Positions 1 to 5,707 of a DNA stretch of 12,189 nt are shown piece after piece (within the stretch, counting starts at the first letter, position 1; each line of letters starts with the position of its first letter). The notes below the pieces were generated by a model. The model was given only the letters and a program-made list of their open reading frames with translations, made no database searches and was not told where the DNA came from. Position numbers and translations under genes: made by a program. The stretch covers positions 1-12,189 of the forward strand of contig CAAEEV010000043.1 of the NCBI GenBank assembly GCA_900754955.1, given 5' to 3'. This stretch comes from Eggerthellaceae bacterium. Its GTDB lineage: Bacteria; Actinomycetota; Coriobacteriia; Coriobacteriales; Eggerthellaceae.

Positions 1-2
1 AC

Positions 3-410
3 GACGACGGCATCCGCGACGTGGTGTACCTGCAGAGCTTCGGCTGCGTGAAGGGGCACGTGCAGGCGCGCGGGGCGCAGCGCAGCCTCGAGCGGCGCTT
101 CCAGGGCCTGCGTCTTGCGGTTATCGACTGCGACCCCGAGGCATCGGCGCTCAACTGCGAGAACCGCCTGCGCCTTGTGGCCGAGGCGGCGCTCGAGGCG
201 TACGGGGTGCAGAAGGACGATGGGACGTTGGCGCAGGCGCACGAGGCGCGCAAGATGCAGTCGACCGATGGGGCGTTGAAGCAAGCGCGCGAGGCGCATG
301 GGACGCCGCCGGGTGATGTCGCGCAGCGGCAGCCGCAGGCGCATGCGGGACTCGGGCGCGACGCCCCCGCCCCCGCGCCGTCTTGTGAGATCATGGAATC
401 CGAGAGCTAA
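3..410 (+). CDS. Acyl-CoA dehydratase activase-related protein, C-terminal end (5' truncated)
   Basis: Only the last ~135 residues are in the window; the reading frame is open at the left edge. The segment with YLQSFGCVKGH, followed by VIDCDPEASALNCENRLRL, matches the C-terminal DUF2229-type part of large CoA-substrate-specific activases (BadF/HgdC relatives). By family knowledge, these ATPases carry a [4Fe-4S] cluster and drive one electron into 2-hydroxyacyl-CoA dehydratase or benzoyl-CoA reductase-like partners. The ATPase part lies outside the window. After the conserved part comes a low-complexity tail of about 65 residues with three 16-residue repeats (see the repeat entry). I do not recall such a tail in the family. 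The stop TAA at 408-410 is fused to the Shine-Dalgarno of the next gene, so the two are probably co-transcribed. Family call is fairly secure; the partner enzyme and substrate are unknown. Confidence 0.75.
   Translation, partial: DDGIRDVVYLQSFGCVKGHVQARGAQRSLERRFQGLRLAVIDCDPEASALNCENRLRLVAEAALEAYGVQKDDGTLAQAHEARKMQSTDGALKQAREAHGTPPGDVAQRQPQAHAGLGRDAPAPAPSCEIMESES
219..362 (+). repeat. Three imperfect 48-bp tandem repeats in the tail of the activase gene
   Basis: GAT codons that open each unit fall at 219, 267 and 315, exactly 48 nt apart and in frame. Translated units start DGTLAQAHEARKM, DGALKQAREAHGT and DVAQRQPQAHAG. Copies one and two are clearly alike; copy three is degenerate. The repeat adds 16-residue Ala/Gln/His-rich blocks to the protein end and lies beyond the conserved domain. 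Confidence 0.7.
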
Positions 411-420
411 GGAGAACGCT

Positions 421-645
421 ATGTGCATACCCTGTGTGATGTGCGGCGCCTGCATGGAGAGCGGAGCGGCGGACGCCGTCGAGAACGGCCGCTGCCCGTC
501 ATGCGGCGAAGCGGTGCCGCCCGATGCGGTCAGCTGCCCGCACTGCTATACGTTCCTGCCGCGCAAGCCGAAGCAGCAGGATGCGAACGACGCAAATGAG
601 GCGAAACCTTCCGCCGACTCCGCTTCTTCTGGCGTTTCCGCCTAA
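421..645 (+). CDS. Small cysteine-rich zinc-ribbon protein (74 aa)
   Basis: The ATG at 421 is chosen because TAAGGAG at 408-414 gives a good Shine-Dalgarno 6 nt upstream; the longer frame from 298 overlaps the activase and has no such site. The protein begins Met-Cys and holds cysteines at 2, 5, 8, 11, then CPSC at 25-28 and CPHC at 39-42. The last two pairs form a typical four-cysteine zinc ribbon; the first four could bind another metal or cluster. The C-terminal 27 residues are polar (Lys, Asp, Asn, Ser, Ala) and look disordered. It shares the Met-Cys start, CPHCY and CPxCGE with the 67-aa protein at 1736-1939, though in different order. No membrane segment or enzyme domain is visible. A role in metal or cofactor handling, or as a small partner of the dehydratase/activase, is inference only. 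Confidence 0.75.
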   Translation: MCIPCVMCGACMESGAADAVENGRCPSCGEAVPPDAVSCPHCYTFLPRKPKQQDANDANEAKPSADSASSGVSA

Positions 646-832
646 CGTCGCGTCACGCCCAGCGCTCACGGCACCTGAGCAGCGACCCTATGACGCTGGT
701 GCCAGATACAGTCATATCCCAGCGCTCATGGAGCCCGATTCCGACTTAGCGCCAGCCTGCCGGTCCGCCAAGCACGCGCGATCGGCTTGCAGCGCGCCGC
801 GCTTGCGCCGCCGCAGGCATACCGACGCGCAC
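646..832. other. Convergent gap with a 15-bp direct repeat
   Basis: This gap lies between the 3' ends of the zinc-ribbon gene and the TetR gene. CCCAGCGCTCA followed by C/T and GG occurs at 658-671 and again at 718-731, exactly 60 nt apart with one difference. GGCACC (670-675) can pair with GGTGCC (698-703), helped by an inner AGCG/CGCT stem, a weak candidate terminator for the plus-strand gene. There is no U-run and no convincing ORF. Confidence 0.35.
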
Positions 833-1552
833 TCAGTCGTCCTTCCGCGTCGTTACGTGCGCAATCTCCTGCCTGATGAAGGCGGTGAGCGAGTCGTGGA
901 TGATGTTCTCGAAGGGGATGATGTCGCGTGCCGCGCGGCGTGACGACGAGTAGGTAAGCCGCTCCACGAAGCGCGCGAGGAAGGCGTCCGTGTAGAACTC
1001 GGCGAGGAAGTCGATGCCGGCGTTGCGGCAGAACACGTCGCGTATGCGCTCGCGCTGGAGGGGTCCGACGCCGGTGAGCTCGCGCTCGAGTATCATCTCG
1101 ACGTCTTCCCTGATCACGGGTTGGTAGAGCTGGTGCAGGTAGTAGTCGAGGGTTCCGGGTCCGCGCATCGAGAAAATGAAGCGGTAGTACGAACGGCGCT
1201 TCTCGAGCACTGTGGCGAGCATCGAGAAGAACGGCGTGTTGTAGATGCGTCCTGATTCCTGCACGTTGCGCACGTAGAAGGGGAAATCGCCGCAGATGCT
1301 GTCGTCGGCGGGCGGTTCGTACACGAGCTTCTCGGGAGGGAAGCGCTCCTCGAGTGCGCAGGCGAGGTCGTAGCGGAACAGCCAGATGATGAGCTGCTCC
1401 TTGCTCTGGAAATGGTAGTAGAACGTCTTGCGGTGCTTGCCGATGGCATCGGTCACCATGCTCACGGTGATGCGTTCGGCGGGCATGCGCTCAACCATGC
1501 TTGCAAATGCCTCGGCGAGCTGCAGCTTGGCCCTCACGTGCTCTTTCCCCAT
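833..1552 (-). CDS. TetR/AcrR-family transcriptional regulator (239 aa)
   Basis: The start at 1552 (MGKEHVRAKL) puts the helix-turn-helix at residues ~29-52, with the hallmark TFYYHFQSKEQL ending the recognition helix. The track-length frame from 1681 would add 43 residues that do not look like protein. The Shine-Dalgarno is poor, so the start is the least certain part. The remaining ~180 residues are the ligand-binding/dimer half, with many aromatic residues (FPFYV, FFSML, SYYRFIFSM) that could line a pocket for a small aromatic or hydrophobic effector. It stands alone downstream of the hairpin that ends the molybdoenzyme operon, in the same direction. A palindrome at 1614-1638 encloses its likely -10, which suggests autorepression. 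By context it could control the molybdoenzyme operon, but the sequence does not prove this. Confidence 0.85.
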   Translation of the reverse strand: MGKEHVRAKLQLAEAFASMVERMPAERITVSMVTDAIGKHRKTFYYHFQSKEQLIIWLFRYDLACALEERFPPEKLVYEPPADDSICGDFPFYVRNVQESGRIYNTPFFSMLATVLEKRRSYYRFIFSMRGPGTLDYYLHQLYQPVIREDVEMILERELTGVGPLQRERIRDVFCRNAGIDFLAEFYTDAFLARFVERLTYSSSRRAARDIIPFENIIHDSLTAFIRQEIAHVTTRKDD

Positions 1553-1613
1553 CGCTCTTGTGATCCCCCCTGACCACTGGAACTGTTGAAGTCGACCCGA
1601 GTACGTTGCAGCG

Positions 1614-1650
1614 GGGTACGAGTTTACGTGAAGTACCCGGCTGCGCGCAA
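1614..1650 (-). promoter_or_regulatory. Candidate TetR promoter with overlapping operator palindrome
   Basis: On the minus strand TTGCGC (1650-1645) and TAAACT (1626-1621) are spaced 18 nt apart and make a modest sigma-70-type promoter about 70 nt before the TetR start codon. The 6-bp arms GGGTAC (1614-1619) and GTACCC (1633-1638) are perfectly inverted around a 13-nt centre that contains the -10. A 25-bp dyad over a -10 is a typical layout for TetR autorepression. Binding is inferred. Confidence 0.4.
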
Positions 1651-1682
1651 CGGCTCTTCTGCTTTTCCTGAAAACGTGCAAG

Positions 1683-1714
1683 GGCAGGGCCGACCCGCAC
1701 GGGCCGACCCTGCC
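1683..1714 (-). terminator. Hairpin terminator of the molybdoenzyme operon
   Basis: Arms 1683-1697 and 1700-1714 pair along up to 15 positions. Read on the minus strand the two non-Watson-Crick positions become G-U wobbles; on the plus strand they are C-A mismatches. The structure therefore fits minus-strand RNA. It starts 22 nt after the stop of the 67-aa gene. The following sequence (CTTGCACGTTTTC on the minus strand) is only weakly U-rich. Confidence 0.65.
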
Positions 1715-1735
1715 GATGGCGATGCTATGAGGCGC

Positions 1736-1939
1736 TTATGCGCTCGGCGCTGAAGGCGGCTTGGGCGCGCCCGGCGCCGCGGGGGCCGCAGGGGCTCCCG
1801 GAGCTGCAGGGGCGGCCTCGGGCTCGCGCATCATCTCGCCGCACTCGGGGCAGGTGCCGTCAGGATTCGGCTCTGCCACCACGTAGCAGTGCGGGCAGAT
1901 GATCTCGCCCGCATCTGCCGAAGGCGGTCTGAAGCACAT
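1736..1939 (-). CDS. Met-Cys zinc-ribbon protein with Pro/Ala tail (67 aa)
   Basis: The start at 1939 is supported by a strong TAAGGAGG (1954-1947), whose TAA is the stop of the preceding gene. The protein begins MCFRPPSADAGE, then has CPHC at residues 15-18 and CPEC at 30-33, a compact two-knuckle zinc ribbon. From residue 38 on it is a Pro/Ala/Gly-rich, probably flexible tail. It is the last gene of the acetylene-hydratase-like operon. Its cousin at 421-645 sits beside the CoA-dehydratase activase, so proteins of this kind appear next to metallo- or Fe-S enzymes twice in one window. I know no assigned function. A scaffold, metal-delivery or assembly role for the neighbouring enzyme is possible but unproven. 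Confidence 0.8.
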   Translation of the reverse strand: MCFRPPSADAGEIICPHCYVVAEPNPDGTCPECGEMMREPEAAPAAPGAPAAPAAPGAPKPPSAPSA

Positions 1940-1951
1940 CGCAGGGCCTCC

Positions 1952-2170
1952 TTACCATTCGCAGTTGGACATGAGGATGAAGTTGCCCGCCGTGGACGAC
2001 CACTCCTCGAGCTTGAACGGCTCGACGCCGATCTTCTTCGACAGCTCTTCGCGTGAGTCGGGATACTTCGCCACGTCGTAGAACTGCTCGATCGTCTCGA
2101 TGCCCTCTTCCTTGAGCTTCTTCGCGGCCTCGGGATCAATGCCGTACAGGGTCTCGATATCAGCTGCCAT
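1952..2170 (-). CDS. Small helix-hairpin-helix-like protein (72 aa)
   Basis: The start at 2170 (MAADIETLYG) is preceded by AAAGGA with suitable spacing; the longer frame from 2317 runs back into the enzyme gene and is rejected. The pattern YGIDPEAAKKLKEEGIETI, then FYDVAKYPDSREELSKKIGV and LEEW, looks like the tandem helix-hairpin-helix fold of DUF4332-type proteins, where a substrate- or nucleic-acid-binding hairpin sits between short helices. The usual C-terminal motif of that family is replaced by SSTAGNFILMSNCEW. It lies between the molybdoenzyme and the zinc-ribbon gene, so it is probably co-expressed. Whether it binds DNA/RNA or has been recruited as a protein-protein module for the enzyme cannot be told from sequence. 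The fold assignment is moderate. Confidence 0.8.
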   Translation of the reverse strand: MAADIETLYGIDPEAAKKLKEEGIETIEQFYDVAKYPDSREELSKKIGVEPFKLEEWSSTAGNFILMSNCEW

Positions 2171-2203
2171 AAGAATCTGTCCTTTCTCCTTCTGCCGCGT
2201 CCG

Positions 2204-2234
2204 CGCCCCCTGGGATGCGATGTCCCAGGGGGCG
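2204..2234 (-). other. Intercistronic hairpin after the molybdoenzyme gene
   Basis: A perfect 12-bp stem (2204-2215 with 2223-2234) closes a 7-nt loop about 40 nt after the enzyme's stop codon. No U-run follows on the minus strand. It is therefore more likely a partial terminator or a 3'-end stabiliser than a full stop, leaving the two small downstream genes at lower expression. Confidence 0.6.
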
Positions 2235-2273
2235 GGCTGGCGGATGCATGCTATCCGCTGAATGGGTTGCGGC

Positions 2274-4505
2274 TTAGAAATCCTGCGTCTCGCACTTGTG
2301 AACGGCGGCGGCGACACCGGTCTGCTGCCACGAACCGATCAGCTGGTCGAGCGTGTCGGGATCGTCGTCGAGCAGCACGTTGGCGTTGCACTCGAACGCG
2401 CCGAACAGGCTCGGAAGCGCCTCTTCCTTCTCGGGGAACCACCAGTCGTGCTGGATGGAGATGACGCGCGGGTCGAGCGAGGTGTTGAGGCGCGCACGCT
2501 GGCGGATCTTGCCCTTGTGCGTCTCGATCCAGCACCAGTCGCCTTCGTGGATGTCGAGGTCGATCGCCGTGGTCGGATGGATGTCGAAGATCGGATCCGG
2601 ATGCAGGTCACGATAAGGGCCGGGCTGACGATGCTCGGTGTGGTACATCGGCATGAAGCGGGCGCCCGTGATCATGATGAGCGGATACTTGTCGGCCCAC
2701 TCGGGATGCTTCTCGACCGACAGCGCCGGGTACTCGAACGACGGCAGCGGATCGAAGTCGCGGCCGGTCTCCTTGGCGAGCTGCTCGATGACGGTCGAGT
2801 ACAGCTCCACCTTGCCCGTCGGGGTCAGGAACTTGAAGCCGGGCTCCTTCCACTTCTCCCACTTCTTCTGGCCGACCATGTACTTCACGTCGTTGTAGAA
2901 CTTCTCGTACGTGAGGCCCATGGGAGCGAGCTGGAAGTCGAGCATGTCGGTGGCCTTCGGGCCCCACCACTTGTCTTCCTGGCCCACGCGGCTCGCGAGG
3001 CCGTACCAGAACTCGTAGTCGTCGCGGAAGTCGACGTCGGTGCCGCCCTCGAAGCGGTCGATGACGCGCGCCTGGGCGCCGAAGTACATCGGGCGATGGT
3101 TCATGACGGTGTAGCAGTTGTCAGGACGCTCGAGCCAGGTGGCGGCGGGCAGGACGTAGTCGGCGAGCGCGCCGGTCGGGGTCATGAAGTAATCATGCAC
3201 GACGAGCAGCTCGAGGTTCATGAACGCCTCGACGATGAGCTTGGTGTTCGAGTACGCCATAACCGGGTTGTCGGCCTGGACGATGAGGGCCTTCACCGGA
3301 TAGGGATCGCCGTCGCGCATGGCGCGGAACAGCAGCGGAGCGCAGGCGTACGGGTAGAACGACGGATACGCCTGGGAGATGATGTCCCAGCCCTTGTAGG
3401 TCAGGCCCGGGAAGCGGTCGTTGCCGATCATCTTGTCGCGCTGCTCCTGCGGAAGCGCGTAGTGCTCGTAGAACGACGGTGGGAAGCGGGACGGAGGAGC
3501 GATGAGCTCGCCGCCCTTGCGGTCGATGTGGCCGGTGATGGCACGCAGGATTGCCTTCGCGCGGATGGTGCTCGTGGCGTTGAGACCGCTCGCGTCGCCG
3601 CCCTTCTGGCCCCACGGCAGGCAGGCTGCCGGGGTGGTGGCGTACATGCGGGCTGCCTGGCGAATCTTGTCCTCGGGCACCCAGGTGATCTCGGAGACCT
3701 TGTCAACTGGATACTCGGCCGCGCGCTCCTTGAGCTGATCGAAGCCGTAGCACCACTCGTCGACGAACTCGTGGTCGTAGAGGTCTTCCTCGATGATGAC
3801 GTTGATCATGCCGAGGGCGAGCGCCGCGTCGGTGCCGGGGCGCAGCTGCAGCCACAGGTCGGCCTGCTGGGCGACCTCGGAGCAGCGCGGATCGATGACC
3901 ATGAGCTTCGCGCCGCGCTCCTTGCGGTTGGTGTCGACCCAGTGCCACAGCAGCGGCTCGGAGGCGATGGTGTTGCGGCCCCAGAGAACCACGAGGTCGG
4001 CGCCGACCCAGTCGGACTTGTCAGAGCAGAACCCGCCGTAGGTGCAGGGCTCGAGCCACATGTCGGAGCTGTAGCAGATGGTGCCCACGCCGCCGGTGTT
4101 CGGGCTGCCGAAGAGGTTCGTGAACTTGTAGTGCAGCCACGTCCAGGTGCGTGCGGTGCCCTCGGTGAAGGCGAGCGTCTCGGCGCCGTACTCGTCGCGC
4201 AGCTCGATGAGCTTGGCCGCGATCTCGTCGAACGCCTGATCCCAGGAGATCTCCTCCCACTTGCCGCCGCCGCGCTCGCCGGCGCGCTTGAGCGGTCTCT
4301 TCAGGCGGTTCGGGTTGTACACGAAGCCGTCAAGGTAACGCTGCTTGTCGAGACGCTGGCAGACATAGCCCTTGTTGTGCGGGCAATCGGGATCGCCCTT
4401 GATGTCGATGATCCTGCCGTTCTTCTTGGTGACGAGCACGCCGCAGCGCACGTGGCAGAAATAACAACCAGCTCGCAGAACCTCGATCTTATCGGTGTCA
4501 GCCAT
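2274..4505 (-). CDS. Acetylene-hydratase-like molybdopterin/tungstopterin oxidoreductase (743 aa)
   Basis: A DMSO-reductase superfamily catalytic subunit of full length. The N-terminal [4Fe-4S] site is C14, C17, C21 and C49, with R51 two residues on, where many relatives have Lys. Cys144 in GTICYSSD aligns by eye with the tungsten-ligating Cys141 of Pelobacter acetylene hydratase, and many stretches resemble that enzyme (WDQALDEIA-like, TDAALALGMINVII, QFMTPTA-like, LADYVLPAATWLERP). The C-terminal molydop-binding domain is ~608-743. The key Asp13 of acetylene hydratase is His18 here, so hydration of acetylene is doubtful. Other relatives in this branch are pyrogallol transhydroxylase and the gut catechol dehydroxylases, which makes an aromatic or plant-phenol substrate plausible. 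There is no Tat signal, so it is cytoplasmic. No Fe-S or membrane partner is adjacent. GGAG lies only 2 nt before the ATG. Family is secure; substrate and metal are unknown. Confidence 0.93.
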   Translation of the reverse strand: MADTDKIEVLRAGCYFCHVRCGVLVTKKNGRIIDIKGDPDCPHNKGYVCQRLDKQRYLDGFVYNPNRLKRPLKRAGERGGGKWEEISWDQAFDEIAAKLIELRDEYGAETLAFTEGTARTWTWLHYKFTNLFGSPNTGGVGTICYSSDMWLEPCTYGGFCSDKSDWVGADLVVLWGRNTIASEPLLWHWVDTNRKERGAKLMVIDPRCSEVAQQADLWLQLRPGTDAALALGMINVIIEEDLYDHEFVDEWCYGFDQLKERAAEYPVDKVSEITWVPEDKIRQAARMYATTPAACLPWGQKGGDASGLNATSTIRAKAILRAITGHIDRKGGELIAPPSRFPPSFYEHYALPQEQRDKMIGNDRFPGLTYKGWDIISQAYPSFYPYACAPLLFRAMRDGDPYPVKALIVQADNPVMAYSNTKLIVEAFMNLELLVVHDYFMTPTGALADYVLPAATWLERPDNCYTVMNHRPMYFGAQARVIDRFEGGTDVDFRDDYEFWYGLASRVGQEDKWWGPKATDMLDFQLAPMGLTYEKFYNDVKYMVGQKKWEKWKEPGFKFLTPTGKVELYSTVIEQLAKETGRDFDPLPSFEYPALSVEKHPEWADKYPLIMITGARFMPMYHTEHRQPGPYRDLHPDPIFDIHPTTAIDLDIHEGDWCWIETHKGKIRQRARLNTSLDPRVISIQHDWWFPEKEEALPSLFGAFECNANVLLDDDPDTLDQLIGSWQQTGVAAAVHKCETQDF

Positions 4506-5047
4506 AACTCCTTCTTTCTCTCTTCTCGATTCCTGTGTTCTCCCTGGATGTACCCCTGGCGGCCCTCCTTTCCTCGCGGGGTGGTGAAACCCGATTCGAA
4601 GGCCCTTCTCCTTCGCTTCGGGCCGTGTGTCTTTACGCGGATGCGCGCGCGTGCCGCGAAGCTACGCGGTGCGGGCGCGGCGTATCAGCAGAGGGTGCGG
4701 ATCGATATGCGGTACGGAAGATGCGGCGCATTGCGCGCCGAGAGCGATGCAATAGGAGTGCGGATGCGGATGGGCGCAGCGGGCGGACGCACCGGAGAGG
4801 TGTGGGAAAGTCGAGCTCATGTGCGACCTCCTGTCCGCTCTGCGCGGGGGCACGGTGTGAAGGCACCGGCGTGCGGCGCCAAAGCCCCGTTGGAGAGCTG
4901 AAAGCAACTGCTCGTCGGAAAGGTGTTGACTCTGCGACGAGAATGCCTAACGGCTGATTCGATTATTTCAGGGATGGAGGTAGCGGTGCCATATCCAAAA
5001 GGAGCCGCGCGGCTAGTTTGCGCGGAAACCGAGCGGGTCAGAACGCG
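4506..5047 (-). other. Long leader/upstream region of the molybdoenzyme operon
   Basis: This ~540-nt region holds no clear conserved gene. On the minus strand an extended -10, TGAAATAAT (4970-4962), is the best promoter candidate; its -35 is poor. CTCGTCG (4911-4917) and CGACGAG (4935-4941) are inverted around 17 nt just downstream of it, as a possible operator or hairpin. Further down is a short ORF with a strong ribosome-binding site (4820-4662) and a hairpin with arms CGAAGG (4597-4602) and CCTTCG (4610-4615). If the promoter is right, the leader is ~450 nt long, unusual for one gene and suggestive of leader-based control. Confidence 0.35.
4662..4820 (-). CDS. Possible His/Cys-containing leader ORF (52 aa)
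   Basis: The ATG at 4820 follows AGGAGG (4832-4827) with an ideal 6-nt gap, the best ribosome-binding site in this region. The product starts MSSTFPHLSG, has the run AHPHPHSYC, six histidines and three cysteines in all, and no recognisable domain, signal or membrane segment. Codon third positions are less GC-biased than in neighbours. It ends 156 nt before the molybdoenzyme start. It could be a translated leader peptide, or a chance ORF in GC-rich DNA. I do not recognise it. Confidence 0.2.
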   Translation of the reverse strand: MSSTFPHLSGASARCAHPHPHSYCIALGAQCAASSVPHIDPHPLLIRRARTA

Positions 5048-5093
5048 ACGAGGGGCGGGGTCGATGTCGTATCGCATCAACCTCGCCCCTCGT
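5048..5093 (-). terminator. Long hairpin downstream of the 55-aa gene
   Basis: ACGAGGGGCG (5048-5057) pairs perfectly with CGCCCCTCGT (5084-5093), and the stem continues with interruptions to GATG/CATC. It begins 23 nt past the stop of the small minus-strand gene, which fits a terminator. No U-run follows on the minus strand; on the plus strand TTTG follows. The direction is therefore uncertain. Confidence 0.45.
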
Positions 5094-5115
5094 TTGCTAG
5101 CGGTAAAATCGCGGG

Positions 5116-5283
5116 TTATGCAGCGCGGTAGTCTGAGATGTCGCGCCGTGCGAACTCGCGTCGCTTGTGGCTGCTCCATGCTTCGCCGTCGACGCTTTCG
5201 GTGCGCACGCTGTTGACCTTCCACGGCTTGCAGAGCTTGCATCCTGCGCGGCGGTTGCGCGGGCGTTTCCGTTTGTGGTTCAT
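5116..5283 (-). CDS. Conserved small basic protein of unknown function (55 aa)
   Basis: The start at 5283 has GGAGG (5293-5289) 5 nt upstream; the alternative Met at 5301 lacks this. The N-terminal half, MNHKRKRPRNRRAGCKLCKP, then WKVNSVRTES, is strongly basic with a single CxxC, and resembles a short conserved bacterial hypothetical protein that I recall with the pattern RPKNxRAGCxxCKPxKxNG. The C-terminal half is basic and polar. Arg/Lys clusters around a CxxC suggest nucleic-acid or ribosome binding, perhaps with zinc shared between two molecules, but no function is established. It is monocistronic, with a candidate extended -10 at 5344-5336 and a hairpin terminator after it. Confidence 0.7.
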   Translation of the reverse strand: MNHKRKRPRNRRAGCKLCKPWKVNSVRTESVDGEAWSSHKRREFARRDISDYRAA

Positions 5284-5308
5284 GCGGGCCTCCTTGCTCA
5301 TGGGCTTC

Positions 5309-5344
5309 TCGCTTTCTCCAAAAAGCGAATATTCAAATATATCA
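5309..5344 (-). promoter_or_regulatory. Candidate extended -10 promoter and leader hairpin of the 55-aa gene
   Basis: On the minus strand TGATATATT (5344-5336) matches an extended -10 (TGnTATAAT) at a fitting distance from the start codon at 5283. Between them TCGCTTT and AAAGCGA (5309-5315 and 5322-5328) form a perfect 7-bp hairpin with a 6-nt loop in the 5' leader. No good -35 is seen, which an extended -10 tolerates. Confidence 0.4.
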
Positions 5345-5450
5345 GGATTTCCTTGCTCTTAGCACGACGGGGGAGTGGCGGAAGCGGCAGGGCGCGGTGT
5401 TCAGGGGGATCGCTTGGTGTGGCGTACGGGTTGGCTGGATTTTCTTCCGT

Positions 5451-5622
5451 TTTTTCACCGAAGTATGTTGGTTTGAGCGCTTCGGGAGGCGTCTGAGTGG
5501 AGATGCGGGTGGGGTGAAAGTGCGACGATCTGCGAAATACCAGGTCAAGGGCGATGACGAGATGCACGTGTTGTGTGGTGGCGTTCATCTTCGAGCTGAC
5601 AGTCGGATACTTCGGTGAAAAA
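5451..5622. repeat. 16-bp perfect inverted repeat pair, 140 bp apart
   Basis: TTTTTCACCGAAGTAT at 5451-5466 recurs as its exact reverse complement at 5607-5622; next to each T/A run a CG also matches, apart from one extra T in the first copy. The intervening 140 nt have no gene. Possible readings are a dispersed extragenic element, paired operators, or the ends of a very small element. A 16-bp chance match within 160 bp is unlikely. Confidence 0.65.
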
Positions 5623-5643
5623 CGTGCATTTTTCTGGAGGATC

Positions 5644-5674
5644 CTGTCGCAACGCGCAGAAGACTCTGTCGCAA
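5644..5674. promoter_or_regulatory. Direct repeat CTGTCGCAA, 22-bp period
   Basis: CTGTCGCAA occurs at 5644-5652 and 5666-5674. The 22-bp spacing, about two helical turns, puts both copies on one face of the DNA, 56-86 bp upstream of the candidate -10 at 5730. This is the usual place for an activator binding as a direct-repeat dimer. The binding factor is unknown. Confidence 0.3.
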
Positions 5675-5707
5675 ACCTCGTTCCTTTGCCGCATGGGGCG
5701 CAAGGGC

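Noticed and set aside
1683..1714. Inverted repeat as an insertion-sequence end
   Set aside because: The arms are adjacent with a tiny loop and their wobble pairs favour minus-strand RNA. There is no transposase, and no second end was found.
2274..4505. Calling the enzyme a true acetylene hydratase
   Set aside because: The active-site Asp next to the second cluster cysteine is His here, so only family membership is claimed.
2274..4505. Calling the enzyme a specific catechol dehydroxylase (Cadh, Dadh, Hcdh or Dodh)
   Set aside because: I cannot align these from memory. There is no Tat signal, partner subunit or transporter next to the gene, so the substrate stays open.
2262..4901. 879-aa open frame on the plus strand
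   Set aside because: It is antisense to the molybdopterin enzyme. GC-rich codon bias leaves the opposite frame open, and the translation is Val/Glu/Asp/Arg/Leu-rich with no motif.
4923..5216. 97-aa frame on the plus strand after a TTGACT motif
   Set aside because: TTGACT lacks a good -10 at the right spacing, and the translation is Arg/Cys-rich nonsense overlapping the 55-aa gene.
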